This document shows, piece by piece, positions 1 to 11,594 of a DNA stretch of 64,000 nucleotides. How positions within the stretch are numbered: the stretch's first letter is position 1; each line of letters opens with the position of its first letter. The notes beneath the pieces are model-generated. The model saw only the letters and a program-made list of their open reading frames with translations. It was not told where the DNA came from and did not search any database. The stretch comes from Lucifuga dentata (lineage: Eukaryota > Chordata > Actinopteri > Ophidiiformes > Bythitidae). The position numbers and the translations under genes were made by a program. The DNA lies in the NCBI GenBank assembly GCA_014773175.1, contig VXCM01000903.1:186001-250000 (forward strand), in the 5' to 3' direction.

Positions 1-173
1 GGAGCTGCTGGCAGCCGAGCTAGAGCGAGAGTTGTTGATGTAGGCCACCAGGGAATTGGGAGAGGTCCGGATCATGGTCTGCAGATCAATGCTGGCATCT
101 GAAAGCGGAGAAATGGACAGCGCTCTCTTCCTGCTCAGCCGGGGTGTTAGCCGTGGGCTGGAAAAACGTGATA
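1..173 (-). CDS. gli2: gli2 coding exon 6 (partial; residues 211-268)
   Basis: The exon begins after an acceptor whose AG is the complement of 174-175. Its first two bases complete a valine codon split with exon 5, and 57 whole codons follow to the window edge. The translation starts [20 protein letters not shown] and contains [15 protein letters not shown] and [16 protein letters not shown], a block almost invariant across vertebrate GLI2 and GLI3. It is rich in Ser/Pro with a basic RLSRKR patch at 222-227. In the family the SUFU-binding SYGHLS motif follows directly, so it should lie just left of base 1. The exon is cut by the window, not by a stop or a donor. The end reads AASSS where mammalian GLI2 has AASGS, which suggests a slightly longer serine run in this fish. 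Confidence 0.94.
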
Positions 174-2621
174 CTGGGGAAACACACACACATACAGACA
201 CAAAAGGCACAACAGAGGAAAGGTCAGGTACCAGCCATTGTGGCAATGCTATCTGGATGGAATATAAGGCTTATCTTTTAAGTTACATGCAAACAAATTT
301 GGCTCTGATTCTAACGTGCAAAGCTTCTCACTTAGAAGCTTCAGGAGCAACAGCCATACTTGTGTCTCTTTCAGAAATGGACCACTACATAGAATTAAGA
401 ACTAACATACAAATTCCTCATACTTCCAAATCTCAGCCTATTCTCAATAACAACCAGCCCTTACCATGAGCCATGATAGGAAAAAAAAACAAAAAAAAAA
501 AACATTTAGTCCAAAGCATTCTAGTGGAGGTCACAGCCATGCTAAGCTACACTCTATCTCTAGCATCTCTATTTAACATTCACGTCCTCTTATGCATAAT
601 GAATTGCTCCCAATCATTCTCAGTAATTACGTTGATAGGAATCTCTTTCAGACTGAGGTACTTGGGCAAGTTAAATGGAGGCAATTTAAACAAATTGATC
701 TCAGAATACCATTAAAAAAGAACAAGCGGTCTCACAAAGGTAGGGTTCACGGCTGTAGCATTTTTTTCATATGCTTGTAGGAAAGAGTGCAAGAAGATAA
801 CAGAGTGGACTACTTTCCCATAACGTGAAGTAAACTATTTTGTGTTCCATGCATACTGATACAGCTAGGCCATCATTGTTTTTTTGAGGCACTGTATTTA
901 AGCAAAATTGTGAATTTAACTGCATAAGTGCATTTCAGATAGACTTCAAAAGGAAATTGCAACAGGTGCTGGGCATTAGTCTCCAGCGTAAAGGCACGGA
1001 GAGCAGAACAGATTGTGTGTGCTTGCGAGTGTGTTTGTGCTCACAAGTAATTGGCAGACATCATCAGCGGCGCTGGGAAACAGGAAACTCATAATAGACC
1101 CATCACGACTCACCTAAGCACATGCACAGTGACCGGGGACAGACACACACACACACACGCACACTTGCTGCATGTCAACTTCACTGGTGCCAATATGTAG
1201 CCAATATGTATGTGGTGGACTCACAACCCTTTAAACCAAGTGGATCCAGGCACCGCTATAATCACTAGGCCAGACCTACAACTGTAAAACCAGGTCTTGC
1301 TTCTAAAACTATTATGCTTGGAGGTGGTGAGTCGTAAAGCAAAGGCATATGCACTTAGTTAAAAGGCCCCCAGGAACTTCAGAGGGCAGACGACAGTTGG
1401 GGCCTGAAGAAAAAAGAAACACTGGCAGAGATGAGAGAGATACGTATGAAAGAGTATGAAAGAGTTGGCAAAAACAACAAAAAGTACTCCGGAATGTGCC
1501 TCTGTGAGGCTAATAAATAAATGTGTCATGTTTCGTTAGGCACATGGATGAAATAAAGGAGGGAGGTGAGAGAGGAGGAACATGGAGGGTGGAGGGGCAG
1601 GCAAGTTCTCAACTTCGGAGCATGCCATGAATGATGAGTTCATCATGAGGTAGACTTATTCCATTGCCAATAAATTTAATGGTAGATAGGTGTATTAATA
1701 TCTCACTTATACAGCAGGAAACAGGCCTTGCAGCCTGGTGGCCTGCTGGCGCCTGCCTACCCCATTTGGGCACCCTGCCCAAAGTGCCAGTCTGAACCTC
1801 CATCTCCAACANCCCACACACACACACACACACACACACACAAGTCTACACATGAGCCTGAATCAAGAATTCTTCATGCTAACAGAAAGCTGTTCTGTCA
1901 TTAATGCTAAAGGCCTGCTATGCTAGATAGGCATTGTTGCAAAGAAGATTGCTCAAACCAAACTTTAACACACACACACACACACAGACATCACCACTTA
2001 GCAGAGGAGCGTTTTATAGGCGGTAGTTATAATTGAAAGGGTGAGCAGGTTCCGGCAGGGAATGAGAAAACAGATGTTGCACAGGCCATGGCGTCGCAGC
2101 AGCGTGTGGTAATATTGCATGGCGATGTATGTGTGTGTACGCATGTCAGTGTGTGAACTCATGTGTCCCAGTCTCCAGTGAGTGCTCTGAGGTGCAGGAT
2201 GTGCTGGTTGTAATTGTGGGATCTGGATTGACATACGTAGAGGTTCATAGTTATAGTGCACATCAATTAAAAAAGTAGTACAGAGAATGGGAATGAAGAG
2301 TGTGTATGCCTGTGTGTGTGTGTNTGCACATCAATTAAAAAAGTAGTACAGAGAATGGGAATGAAGAGTGTGTATGCCTGTGTGTGTGTGTTTTGGGGGG
2401 TTAGTGATTATTTTAAGCATTTGCTTTTGCTGTTTTAACTGAAATGGCTTTGTGGAAAATCAAAACAGTATAATTGAAGGGTATTGCTAATTCCCAGAAC
2501 CCAGCCAGCGTTCAGTGTCATCCTGGCCCCAGGCACATGAAGGGGTGCTATGAAGGCTCTGCAAGGATCATGCAGCTTTTTTCCACTGTTACAGTAATTC
2601 TTAAAAAAAAGAACGACTCTT

Positions 2622-3117
2622 AAAGGACCATACTGGTGATATTGCATTTTTGAGCTCAATAAATACAACCCAAATACATGTTACACTACTGCCAACCATT
2701 TTCCAAAATGTGTATACTTTTGGGGGTTTTTGGATTGTTCTTCCCTGACCTTCCAGACTGCCATTAGTTTCAGTTAATTTCAGTATTAAAATCAACTTGT
2801 AGAGCCTTGAAAAGTGAGATAGGTAATCCAACCTGTCTCCACAGGAAATATAGTATCAGGAGAAGGCTGCTTTTACCAAGGAATTAAAATGATTGTACTT
2901 TCTACAATTGTGCATAAATCTTAGCAGGCAAAGCACTGAATTTTAATTCAGGTGTATCACCAGAACATTTGATTTTAAAAGATTAGGGGATTTGGCAAAA
3001 TAACATGAAAACAAAAATTTAGTTTTATGTTTTGGAAAATGGTTTGCAGTCATGTAACATGTATGTGTGTAGGTATTTATTAAGCTTAAACATGCAAAAT
3101 CACCAGTATGATCCTTT
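2622..3117. mobile_element. Inverted-repeat (MITE-like) element, family 1, copy 1
   Basis: The left end (AAAGGACCATACTGGTGAT) and the reverse complement of the right end (AAAGGATCATACTGGTGAT) match and stay alignable for about 85 bp, including shared TTTTGCATGTTTAAGC-like and ACCATTTTCCAAAA stretches. The element is 496 bp with no open frame of note, which fits a non-autonomous DNA transposon or foldback element. Two further copies lie at 54076-54562 and 55752-56404, alignable along their interiors, for example through TTGGCAAAATAACA. No target-site duplication is clear, so the superfamily is not assigned. Confidence 0.75.
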
Positions 3118-4849
3118 AAAAAAATGCATATCTGGACATCGTCAGAAAAAATAATGAAATTTCAACATGATTATCTATTGTAAAGGAAGCTTAACTATAA
3201 AATCTGAAAGGTACAGCTTCACATTTGTGTTCGAAAGACAAATGCAGCTAGCAGAAACCATAAGTAGTGTCCAGTTAACCAGGACCAGTGGAAAGACGTT
3301 GGGTTTGTCCACTGTGACCTTGACTGAGGAGAAGCAGACCTTTGCTAGCTGTCCCTCCATGCTGGACCACAGCTTGGTGCAGTGCCAGCAGGGCCCCATG
3401 CATCCACATCCTCAGCCAGCCTAACCCCCCCNCCCCCCCCAGGGCAGCTGGAGTGGGAAAATGTTTATTTTCCCTGCTAAATCTCACTAATACCAACACT
3501 GTGAATTTTATTAGCAACTGAATTCTCTATGAGCCCCCAGTGTGCAGCCGAAAGCCACCGTTGCGTTTGCCAGTGTGTTTACGCACACACTTCCACCCAT
3601 GTGTTCACGAACCAACATATAGTTAAGTGTTTGTGTATGCAGTCTGAGGGGACCAGCACTCCCCCCCCCCCCCCCNCACTCCCCACCACCACATCAGTAC
3701 ACAAATCTATCTGCCTTTCTCCCTCTGCTGCATCAACACTAAAATCTTTTTCCTCAGGATGGCAGACATTTACTTTGGCTGCTGCTTTTGTCGTGGGAGC
3801 TTCAACCTTTTCCCGCAACTCACTCTGATATTTCTCTGCCCACCCACCCCTTACATACCGGCTCACTCCCATATAAACAGCCTTCTGAATGGCTCCCAAT
3901 GTGCGGTCCCATAATGTGATTTTATTTACTTTTACAGCAGCAGTGGTGTGCCAGTGCAGACGCTAATCATACTTATTTATGCCTTTATTAAGGTTATTAC
4001 CATTGTTTCCCCATCTTCTTTCTATTGGAGAGCAGAGACCCCCCCATAACATTACACATGCACTAGATTTTGATTTGGCTATATTCCAACCAAGCAGGGA
4101 ACCAAGTGGAGGAATATTATGGTCTGGTTTATGCTGTGTCCTGCCTCACCCATGCAGTGAAAGCAAATAATAATTTAAAGATGTCAAATTAATAAGACTT
4201 AATACTGAAGATTTAATGACTTTGTTGTAATGTGTATATATTTTTTAAACATATCTTTGGAGGCAAAAGGCTGGATTAAAAAAAAATCATGGCAACTACA
4301 TGGTGTCGCACTAAATAAGCGCTAAATAAAATAATTTAAGCTCATTCATAGAGCTTCTCTTGTGTCAGTGCATCTTATCCCATGACTGACACTGTGTTAT
4401 AAGGTGTGTCACAGGTAAAAGCCAATGAAGCTCAGCGTGTTAATGAGCTGTGTATGTAAAGAGCCACACTTTATGCTGCTTCCTCTGGTGTCAAAGAGAA
4501 AATGGCATGTTAAATTGGTAAAGAAAACTTAAATTCTCTGATTTAGAGCTCTACATTTTAGTAGACAGGTACAGAAAGCTGGAACAACATTCATACATAC
4601 CTGGAGTTGTGACACACGGGAAGTAGGGTTGGTGTGCGTGTGTGCATTGTGTGAGACACAGATTGTAGCAGTTGAGGCTTGAGGAAGAGAGTGCCTGTGA
4701 AATTGGATCAACACTCACCATTTAAGTAAAGCGTCTGATCAACTGAATGGGCTTAAATATCAAATTTATTGATGACTAACGTGAGACAAATACAAGATAA
4801 AACCTAACCCAGATTTCACTCCGCTAAAATTTGAAACAGATCTTAATTT

Positions 4850-5008
4850 TTGCGTGATGGTGTATTGCTTTGGTAGCATTCAAATAAGGCAATACCTCTT
4901 TCAAGGCAAATGCTAAAAGATGCTGGTAACAGGCGTTTGTAAATGAGGGAACATGGTTGTGTGACGATATTTGCTCTTATCAGCACGCTGCATTTTATGA
5001 ATCTCCCC
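4850..5008 (-). repeat. Dispersed repeat family 2, partial copy (left part)
   Basis: Read on the minus strand, it begins GGGGAGATTCATAAAATGCA and continues through AGCAAATATCGTCAC, CAACCATGTT and CAGCATCTTTTAG. The same blocks occur in the same order at 11022-11212, and the first blocks recur at 34926-35377. About 160 bp survive. Only one end is present, so this is a truncated or degraded copy. Confidence 0.6.
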
Positions 5009-7788
5009 AAAGTCTTTTAGTTGTTTTAGCTTAGTCTGCTCTCATTACTCTGGGAAGTCATGGAAGGTAATTGTGTGAAAAATCACGCCAAATGCACCAG
5101 CACTTGCAGCAGTAGTGAAGTGTTTCAGGGAGGCTTAACAAAACTAATGGTAGCACAATTTTATCAGGACTGTCCAGTCATTTGGGTTTTATTTAGGTGT
5201 GCATGGAAGAGCAGATAGCCTGTGGATCTTTACACACAACAACAACTTTTTTTTGGCAGAGTGTATAAAGAGAATTATTGTACAGTTCAATCATCTGTGC
5301 ATGTCTGAATATGTAGCACTGTAAACATCACATCATTTTTTAAAATGATATCCTCTGCATGTTCGAGAGTGAAATTCCTGCGTTTAAGTGGCTGGGTTGA
5401 GGTCTGCACACCAATAAATTTGAAGATATATAAGTGTAGAAGTAAGACCTGCAGCCCTGTCAAAAATCTTTACTGAGGCATGTTTCCACAACTTTCCACA
5501 AGCACACTTCTTACAGCAACTCTCAGTGTTTCATGGATAAGCCTTAAGTCTTGTATTCCGTTATCCAGTAATGGGCACAGGGAAAATTAGGTTGGGAGGG
5601 GGAAGTCAGACTCTGGGTTCAATGAGTGCTCCTAGTTTTTGCGGTGGGTCTGTTGAATATTACTGCATAAATTGATTTTTAATATGGATTTAATCTGTGC
5701 TGCCTTCCAAAACTAACAGCAGGGGTTGAAGCACATATTTGCCGCCTCTGCCAGTACTCCTCCCCCATGCTTTGGCTGTAAATAAGGCCTTTTATTCAGG
5801 CTAGGGCTGCCCGTGATGACCATTAGCTGGCCGTGTGGGTCAATATAGGCCCTGTGTCTGCAGGCCACAGTGGAAGAGCCTTTAGACCAGCAACGTGGTC
5901 CAAACCTGACCACATCACTCATACCTAGGTAGAACACCAAATAAAAGCTGCTAGGAAGGTGGGGGTGAGAAGCAGAGGTGTAGATTATGTGCTGGAGGAG
6001 AGGTTGAGGGCGAGGGAGGTGGGGGCTGTGGCTATTTGAGCAAACAGCCTCCCTAAACATGTGGGCAAGGCGGCAGAGCAGCGGTCACTGAGGTGGTTGG
6101 AGGTAGAGAAGAAAATGAAGAGGAGGGAAAATGAGAAAGAGGTGTTCTACAGTCTCTAGAAGGCTCATAGCCATTCCTTTTCAGCACCATGTTTGACTAA
6201 ATGATTGAGGTAATTAGAAAGATTAATTGCCAAGCGATCCCATATCTTATTTCTTTTTTTCCTCTGTAGTATTTTCCTACATGTGCGTGAGGATGCCTGC
6301 ATTAAAGTCATGCAGCAACTTAGGGGAGCGTGACACCAGCGGGGGCGAAAGCAGACGGGTAGTTTTTTCTGGGTGGGTGGTTGGACAAAATGAAAGAAAG
6401 AGCGCGAGATCCTGGAGCAGAAGGCATCGGTGCCAAGGAGAGTATTTGATTATCAGGCATCAAAAAGGCTGACTTTCACGGACTATTTTCCACTCAGTGT
6501 GCTTTCTATTCCTCATTCATAAGGGCTGAAGTTTTCTTGGATGTGCTTTGCTGTCTGTTCTGGTGCCTGACCGTCACTTTGATAGCAGTCTGGGGTTCTA
6601 ACTGGCATGAAAGAACAAGCTGCCCTCTGTGAGTTTGTGTTTGGGCACTCGCATGTGTGTGTGAGCACTTGGTTACCTATTTGTTTGCCTGTCTGTCAGA
6701 TTTTTTTGTCTGCCAGTGTGTGTGTCACTGTTACCATCCCCCATCCATGCCATTAAGCAAACAGCACATGCAGACCATAATCTCTGCCATAACAACAGCC
6801 TGATGTAGAATTAGAGTAGACCCCCAGCAATCCTGCTACATTGAAACCTCTCCTCTACTGCCCTTTTACAGTTACCCTGGATTTGTTTTGTAGGATGTTA
6901 TTTATAATAATAGTACCAACACCTGAAACACCTTGAGAATGAGATGCTGAGGGAACATGTGTTTTTATGAGCTCCTTGCCTTAGGGCTTTTAATGTTTAT
7001 GTACCACCACCCCCATAAGCCGCAGCCCTCGTCCTACGTATGAGTCTAGAAAAGCTCCAGCAGCTTTGATGTGGGAAACTCTTCTATGAAAAAGCCTCAA
7101 CAGGAAGAATAGGAGGAGGTATCAAGAAAGAAGGGCAAGATGGCTATTAAATTGTGCTGTTGTACTCTTGCACAAGGGTAGATGTGTAAGTGCTTCAGTA
7201 TGACTTAGTACATGCGTGCCACAGACATGAATACGGCAGTGGGCACATGGAAAATGTGACGCAATCGTGGTCAAAATGGCTGGCCGTGGCAGCCACATTT
7301 GAGGGTCATTTGAGGAGTACAACTTGAAATTTGAAACAAACACAGATGGCCAATCGGCCATTGATGAAGAGGCAAAGAAGAAAGAGGATTGGTGGGTGAC
7401 TGAACCAGAAACAAATTTTATTTTCACAGGGTTTATTTTCCTGTCTGGGAGAGTTTAAGAACAGCTTGTCCTACACTGAAAGTCATGGTGCTGAGGTGCA
7501 CGGTTGTCATGCACAATCTCAATGAAAATGTGAGAACCATGAACGCCCGGACACACGGATACGCTTCATCTGTGGCAACATACACCAGGCCTAAATTTGG
7601 AAATTCATAATGTGGCTTTCTTGTCATTAAAATATCACAGTAAATATAATATTGATTAATACACTAAACTATCTGTGATATTCTCTATTCTCGTGATATA
7701 AAGAAGTGATTAACATGTTAGTTAGCTATGTGCTTTAACTTGTATATCTGTCAACAGGAAACAATGAGAATTATTTTAGTGTCCTTAC

Positions 7789-7992
7789 CATCCACAGGAC
7801 TCATGTAGTCTGGTAGGTGAGCTGCAGCTGCTGCTGCTGCCGCCGCCGCTGCTCCGCTCTGCATTAACAGGTCACTGTACGGGTTGCGCTGGCTAGCACT
7901 AGCCATAAGGTGGTAGTACTCAGAGGGGTTGGCCCCTGGTGGTGGAGGTGGGAGGCCAAACAGGGAGCGCTCTTTCAAGTGTTCATGGGTCA
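7789..7992 (-). CDS. gli2: gli2 coding exon 5 (residues 143-211), with polyalanine tract
   Basis: The exon is 204 bp, phase 1 at both ends, between acceptor CTGCAG (complement of 7993-7998) and donor GTAAGG. The translation runs THEHLKERSLFGLPPPPPGA, then NPSEYYHLM, YSDLLMQSG, eleven alanines and HLPDYMSPVD. Valine 143 and valine 211 are split codons. THEHLKER, LFGLP, YYH and LLMQSG are GLI2 N-terminal landmarks, and LLMQSG separates it from GLI3. The region is predicted unstructured, with a five-proline run (157-161) and a polyalanine run (190-200). The alanine run uses mixed GCA, GCG and GCT codons, so it is not a pure triplet repeat. Mammalian GLI2 has only a short, interrupted alanine stretch here. 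Confidence 0.95.
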
Positions 7993-8116
7993 CTGCAGCA
8001 GACACAGGTGAGACAGAAGATATTGAAGACCAGCGTCAATTACAGGATGTATTTTACGAAAATAAAATCAACACCTTAATATCTATTGACATTTATTTGC
8101 ACACAGCTATAGCTTA

Positions 8117-8150
8117 AAACTCCTGCAAATACATGTATTTGCAGGAGTTT
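8117..8150. repeat. Perfect 34-bp palindrome
   Basis: The 17-base half AAACTCCTGCAAATACA is followed with no spacer by its exact reverse complement. It lies about 120 nt upstream of the exon 5 acceptor in the transcript and could fold into a hairpin in the pre-mRNA. The two halves carry symmetric TGCAAAT/ATTTGCA elements, which resemble seven bases of a POU octamer. Confidence 0.95.
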
Positions 8151-9535
8151 GACAGGGTTGTTGAACAATGCCGAAGATTTTCAATTGCTTACAATAGCGT
8201 ACTAGCTTTCCAGCCTCTAGTTTTTTTTTAGAACAATACAGCAGGGTTTCTTGCAGGCAAAGGTTAAGCTAAGTTAAGACTGCAAACTCTTTTATAGTCT
8301 TAACTTCCCTCTTCATTTGAGTTTGATGCATTTCTAATTAGTCAGTTTTCTTAAAACTTTTTATCTCAATTGACCAGTCATCCATAGTTTAGGGAGACAG
8401 GATGGGTTGGGGTTGTGTGCTAAAGTATTGCGTAGGAAGGGAGTGCTGCAGTTCTTGCTGGTCCAAATGTTCAGTACGTTAAGTTATAACTCATATGCCA
8501 AACAATTCACAGACATCAAGGCGGTCTGACACAGCCCTTGACTGAATGACAAAAGCAAAGATGAAAAAGAAAGGTTGAGAGAAGGACTTAAGAGAGGAAA
8601 CGAGTGCCCAGCTTTACAGATATGAAGATCTGTGCGTCAGTGGATGGCTTGGGGCATGAAGCTTTTGATAAAAGATATCTGAGGTCTTTGAGGCATGCTG
8701 GGTAATGGGAAAATATATCTAGGGAGTGAGGGGAGCTGAGGGAGAGGGTGGTGGTGGTGGGGGGCTAGCTAGAGAAAAAAAAGACTACATTCCTACACTT
8801 CTGTTCTGTGCACGCGTAATACAAATGTCTGTGCACGAATGCACACACACAGACTCTCACAAACAGAAAGTCCTGTCCGTAGTGCCAAGAAAGCCATGAA
8901 CACTGCATGTGTAAAGGTAATACTGACGTAAAATGTGTTAACATCCGTGCGCAGTAAAGTGACATTAAAAGTGTCAGGGACCATAAGAGTGAGAGATGGA
9001 TTGGTTTTTCCCTGCCCTAAATGTGCCTGTGTTCCACCATCCCCTTTCCCTAATTTCCTGCTCACTCTGTGCTTTCCCCAGTGGGTAGGAGTGTGTGGAG
9101 AGGGGAGGAGTGTGGGGCAAGGGTAGATTAATATGTATTCTGGGGGATGTGGGGGTTGGGATCACTGGTTGGGGGCCAAGAGGGATACTTGGGGAGAAAA
9201 ACCACAGCCTCTGCCACCTCTGTGTACAGTCATACACTCACTTGTTCATACACATATGCACACACATAAACCAAAAACTGAATCCATCAAAACCAATTAG
9301 GTCGTGGCTGGTGTTACAGTCCACAGGCTGTGTGTTTGTTCTTTGGTAACAGCAACCAAACCTTATTTTTTGGTTTCTTCAAGGCTGCCAGATCACGTTC
9401 CACCTCCGCAGAATAGCATTTTGAGTGTGAATGTCTGTGACCTCATATATGAACACAGAGGGATGAGAGGAATGTCTGAAAACATTGGGGCTACTTTCTC
9501 CACTGGTTCCAGTAAAACAAGCTAAATCTTGAGTT

Positions 9536-10020
9536 TTTCAGGGACTTGTACAAGGACACAGGGCCATTTTGATACTAGAACTGCAGTTCTTGAAACATTT
9601 TTTAGCTCCTACTCATGGATAGCTACTCTCTCAGTAGTTGAGGAACTGCTAACATCACTTCCCCAGCCCATTCCTGCACCTTGCTGGCCTGGCATAGATC
9701 TTTTTTATCTGTTCTTTTCATCGTCACATCAGAATATTCCCAAAACCGCAAAAAAAAGCAAAGAAAAAAAACAATCTCCTTAATTCCCTTCATTGCTTCT
9801 GTTGTTGTGTAAGGTAGAGATGTTTTGGTCACATGAAAAATGGCTGTTGATGTCACTTGATCTAATTTCCATAATCTTCTCAGTACTTGAAACGCGTTGA
9901 AAATGCGAACAACGAACTTGCTGAAGAAATCATGTTGTTCCTACTCTGTAAAGCTCGAGGTAAAATAGTTCTTCATTTAGTTCCAAACTTTTGCTCTGAA
10001 AGCACCAATTTAGAACACCT
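9536..10020 (+). mobile_element. Dispersed repeat family 3, copy A
   Basis: The segment shares ordered blocks with 58107-58640 and 36150-36390: TTTCAGGGACT at the left, AGAACT followed by AGTTCTTGAA, ATTTTTTAGCTCCTACTC, GAACTGCTA, CAACGAACTTGCTGAA, and TTAGTTCCAAACTT at the right. The CAGGG start recalls hAT elements, but I see no matching right terminus, so the class is open. There is no coding capacity. Confidence 0.6.
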
Positions 10021-11021
10021 TTGGTTTTAGGTTTTCACAACAACTTCCAAAACAAGTCTGGCACCAAGGTATCACTATCAGAGTTTACTCATGCTCCACT
10101 GAGCTCCACAGTTCCACAGACTTTATTTATGTTCTGTAGAGCTTAATGCCCTCCATTTGGTGCCATATTTCCCTGCCACTTTATCAGTGACAGCATCTCT
10201 TCCGCATTACTTCCCTTGAAAGGCGGGGAGGCATTACTTTCCAACAGTGTGTGCTTGGTGATTTATTGGTGCTGGGTGCAGGCTTGTGGCTCCTCTCATC
10301 TTCGGCCCGTTGTTTGAATATGGGTAGCGAGGACAGGTCTGTCTTCGTGTGGACCGGATAGTTCAGGGACGCCTTGCATTTGTGTTTGTGCTAATTTCCA
10401 GGGTTTCTCCTTCCCAAACATTTACCTTTCACTTAGCAGCAAAGGGACATTTTCTACGGTATATCAGGCGTTCTGTTTATACTCTGCATATTTAAAAACA
10501 CGACACACATGTTGAACACCATAAAATGCTTGATGAAAAGTATACTTTAGCAGTTTTTGTAGGGAAAATATAAAGTGTAAGACTAATTATCCCAGCTGTG
10601 TGCGTGTGTGTGTTTTGAAGCTTGAGCTGTGGCCAAGTAGACAGAGTTGGTTTATATTACACAGGATATATAAATTATAAACTCGCCCAAATCTCATCTC
10701 ACCTACTTAACGTTAACTGGTCAAGGCAGCTGCAGACTCGCCACCATTTGGAAGACTTTCCACATCACTTGCAGCTTATTCTAGTTTTGTGTACATTCAT
10801 CTGTCATAAGTGGACTACGGCTCAGTGTTTCTATGTTGGAAATGTATAATGGTGATTAGAACCTAACTGGTGGAAGAGTGTTAACGGCTGAACGTCTGTG
10901 CCTGTTACATTTAAAGTAATTCACACATTAAGTAGGCCTATCGAAATGTCTTAAAAGCCATAAGTAAGAAGGATTCTACATGTAGACGTGAATACTCTGC
11001 AATGTACATTTACACACAATG

Positions 11022-11212
11022 AGGGGAATTCATAAAACACAGTGCTTGACTTCATGTCAGTAAAGGCAAATATCGTCACGCAACCATGTTTCCTCATTCA
11101 TAAATGCTTGTTACCGGCATCTTTTAGTGTTTTCCTTTAAAAAAAGGCATTACTATGATATTTCCTTATCAACACGTCAAAGAAGCAATTCATAAAACAC
11201 ACCGTCACGCAG
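11022..11212 (+). repeat. Dispersed repeat family 2, copy at 11 kb
   Basis: It begins AGGGGAATTCATAAAACAC and contains GGCAAATATCGTCACGCAAC, CATGTTTCCTCATT and CGGCATCTTTTAG, matching the reverse strand of 4850-5008. The terminal sequence AATTCATAAAACAC occurs a second time near the right edge (about 11187-11200), as if a second left end were joined in tandem. Confidence 0.65.
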
Positions 11213-11388
11213 TTTGCATGTTTTCACTTAAATATTTCCAGATCTAGATCATAGTTTTCTTATGTAGTTTAGGGATGTTTGGCTCAGTTGTTTCGTGACA
11301 GTATTGTTTTAGTGTTGGTATGAGAGTCAAGTATCAAATTAGCATTGGTCAAACTTGATTTATTGAAAGAAAACAGATTAAATCTCAC

Positions 11389-11594
11389 CTTCAGCAGGGC
11401 TTAGACCTCGGGCCGCTGAGATCATGGATAGGGTGGGGCTTCCATGTACAGAGCGTAGGTAGTGCTCCATGTGGGGGCTGACGTAAGGGTGAGGAGGGCT
11501 GAACGGTGATTCACCTGTCCCGGCTGCTGCATGGGGTGACAGACGGATCAGGGATATATCTGAAATGACTGGACTTCCTGTCAGTCCTGGAGGT
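11389..11594 (-). CDS. gli2: gli2 coding exon 4 (residues 74-143)
   Basis: The exon is 206 bp. Its first base finishes glycine 74, 68 codons follow, and the last base starts valine 143. The acceptor is CTCCACAG (complement of 11595-11602) and the donor is GTGAGA. The translation contains SPVISDISLIRLSPH (81-95), SPFSPPHPYVSPHMEHYLRS and PTLSMISAARGLSPAE, among the most conserved N-terminal segments in GLI2 and GLI3. The alanine run AAAGTG at 96-101 replaces the mammalian PAGP. In the family this region contributes to the repressor function lost when the N-terminus is removed. The first two residues, PP, follow HG from exon 3, giving the expected HGPP junction. Confidence 0.96.

Larger units (their letters stand above)
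174..7788 (-). other. gli2 intron 5
   Basis: This is a 7.6 kb intron between the donor GTAAGG (complement of 7783-7788) and the acceptor at 174-175. It holds CA microsatellites near 1141-1160, 1815-1842 and 1967-1986, an exact 67-bp duplication around the N at 2324, a complete inverted-repeat element (2622-3117) and a repeat fragment at 4850-5008. Single Ns sit in C runs at 3432 and 3676. A 10-bp inverted repeat (AATATCACAG, 7631-7640 and 7673-7682) lies close to the donor. The rest looks like unique intronic DNA; no coding potential is recognisable. Confidence 0.9.
7993..11388 (-). other. gli2 intron 4
   Basis: This is a 3.4 kb intron from donor GTGAGA (complement of 11383-11388) to the acceptor at 7993-7994. 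It holds a perfect 34-bp palindrome (8117-8150), a GGT-rich tract near 8747-8762, a family 3 repeat copy (9536-10020) and a family 2 repeat copy (11022-11212). Nothing coding is recognisable. Its overlapping open frames are short and lack known motifs. Confidence 0.9.

Noticed and set aside
1609..1926. Overlapping short frames through the CA tract
   Set aside because: The frames translate dinucleotide repeats and pass through an N; they are not coding.
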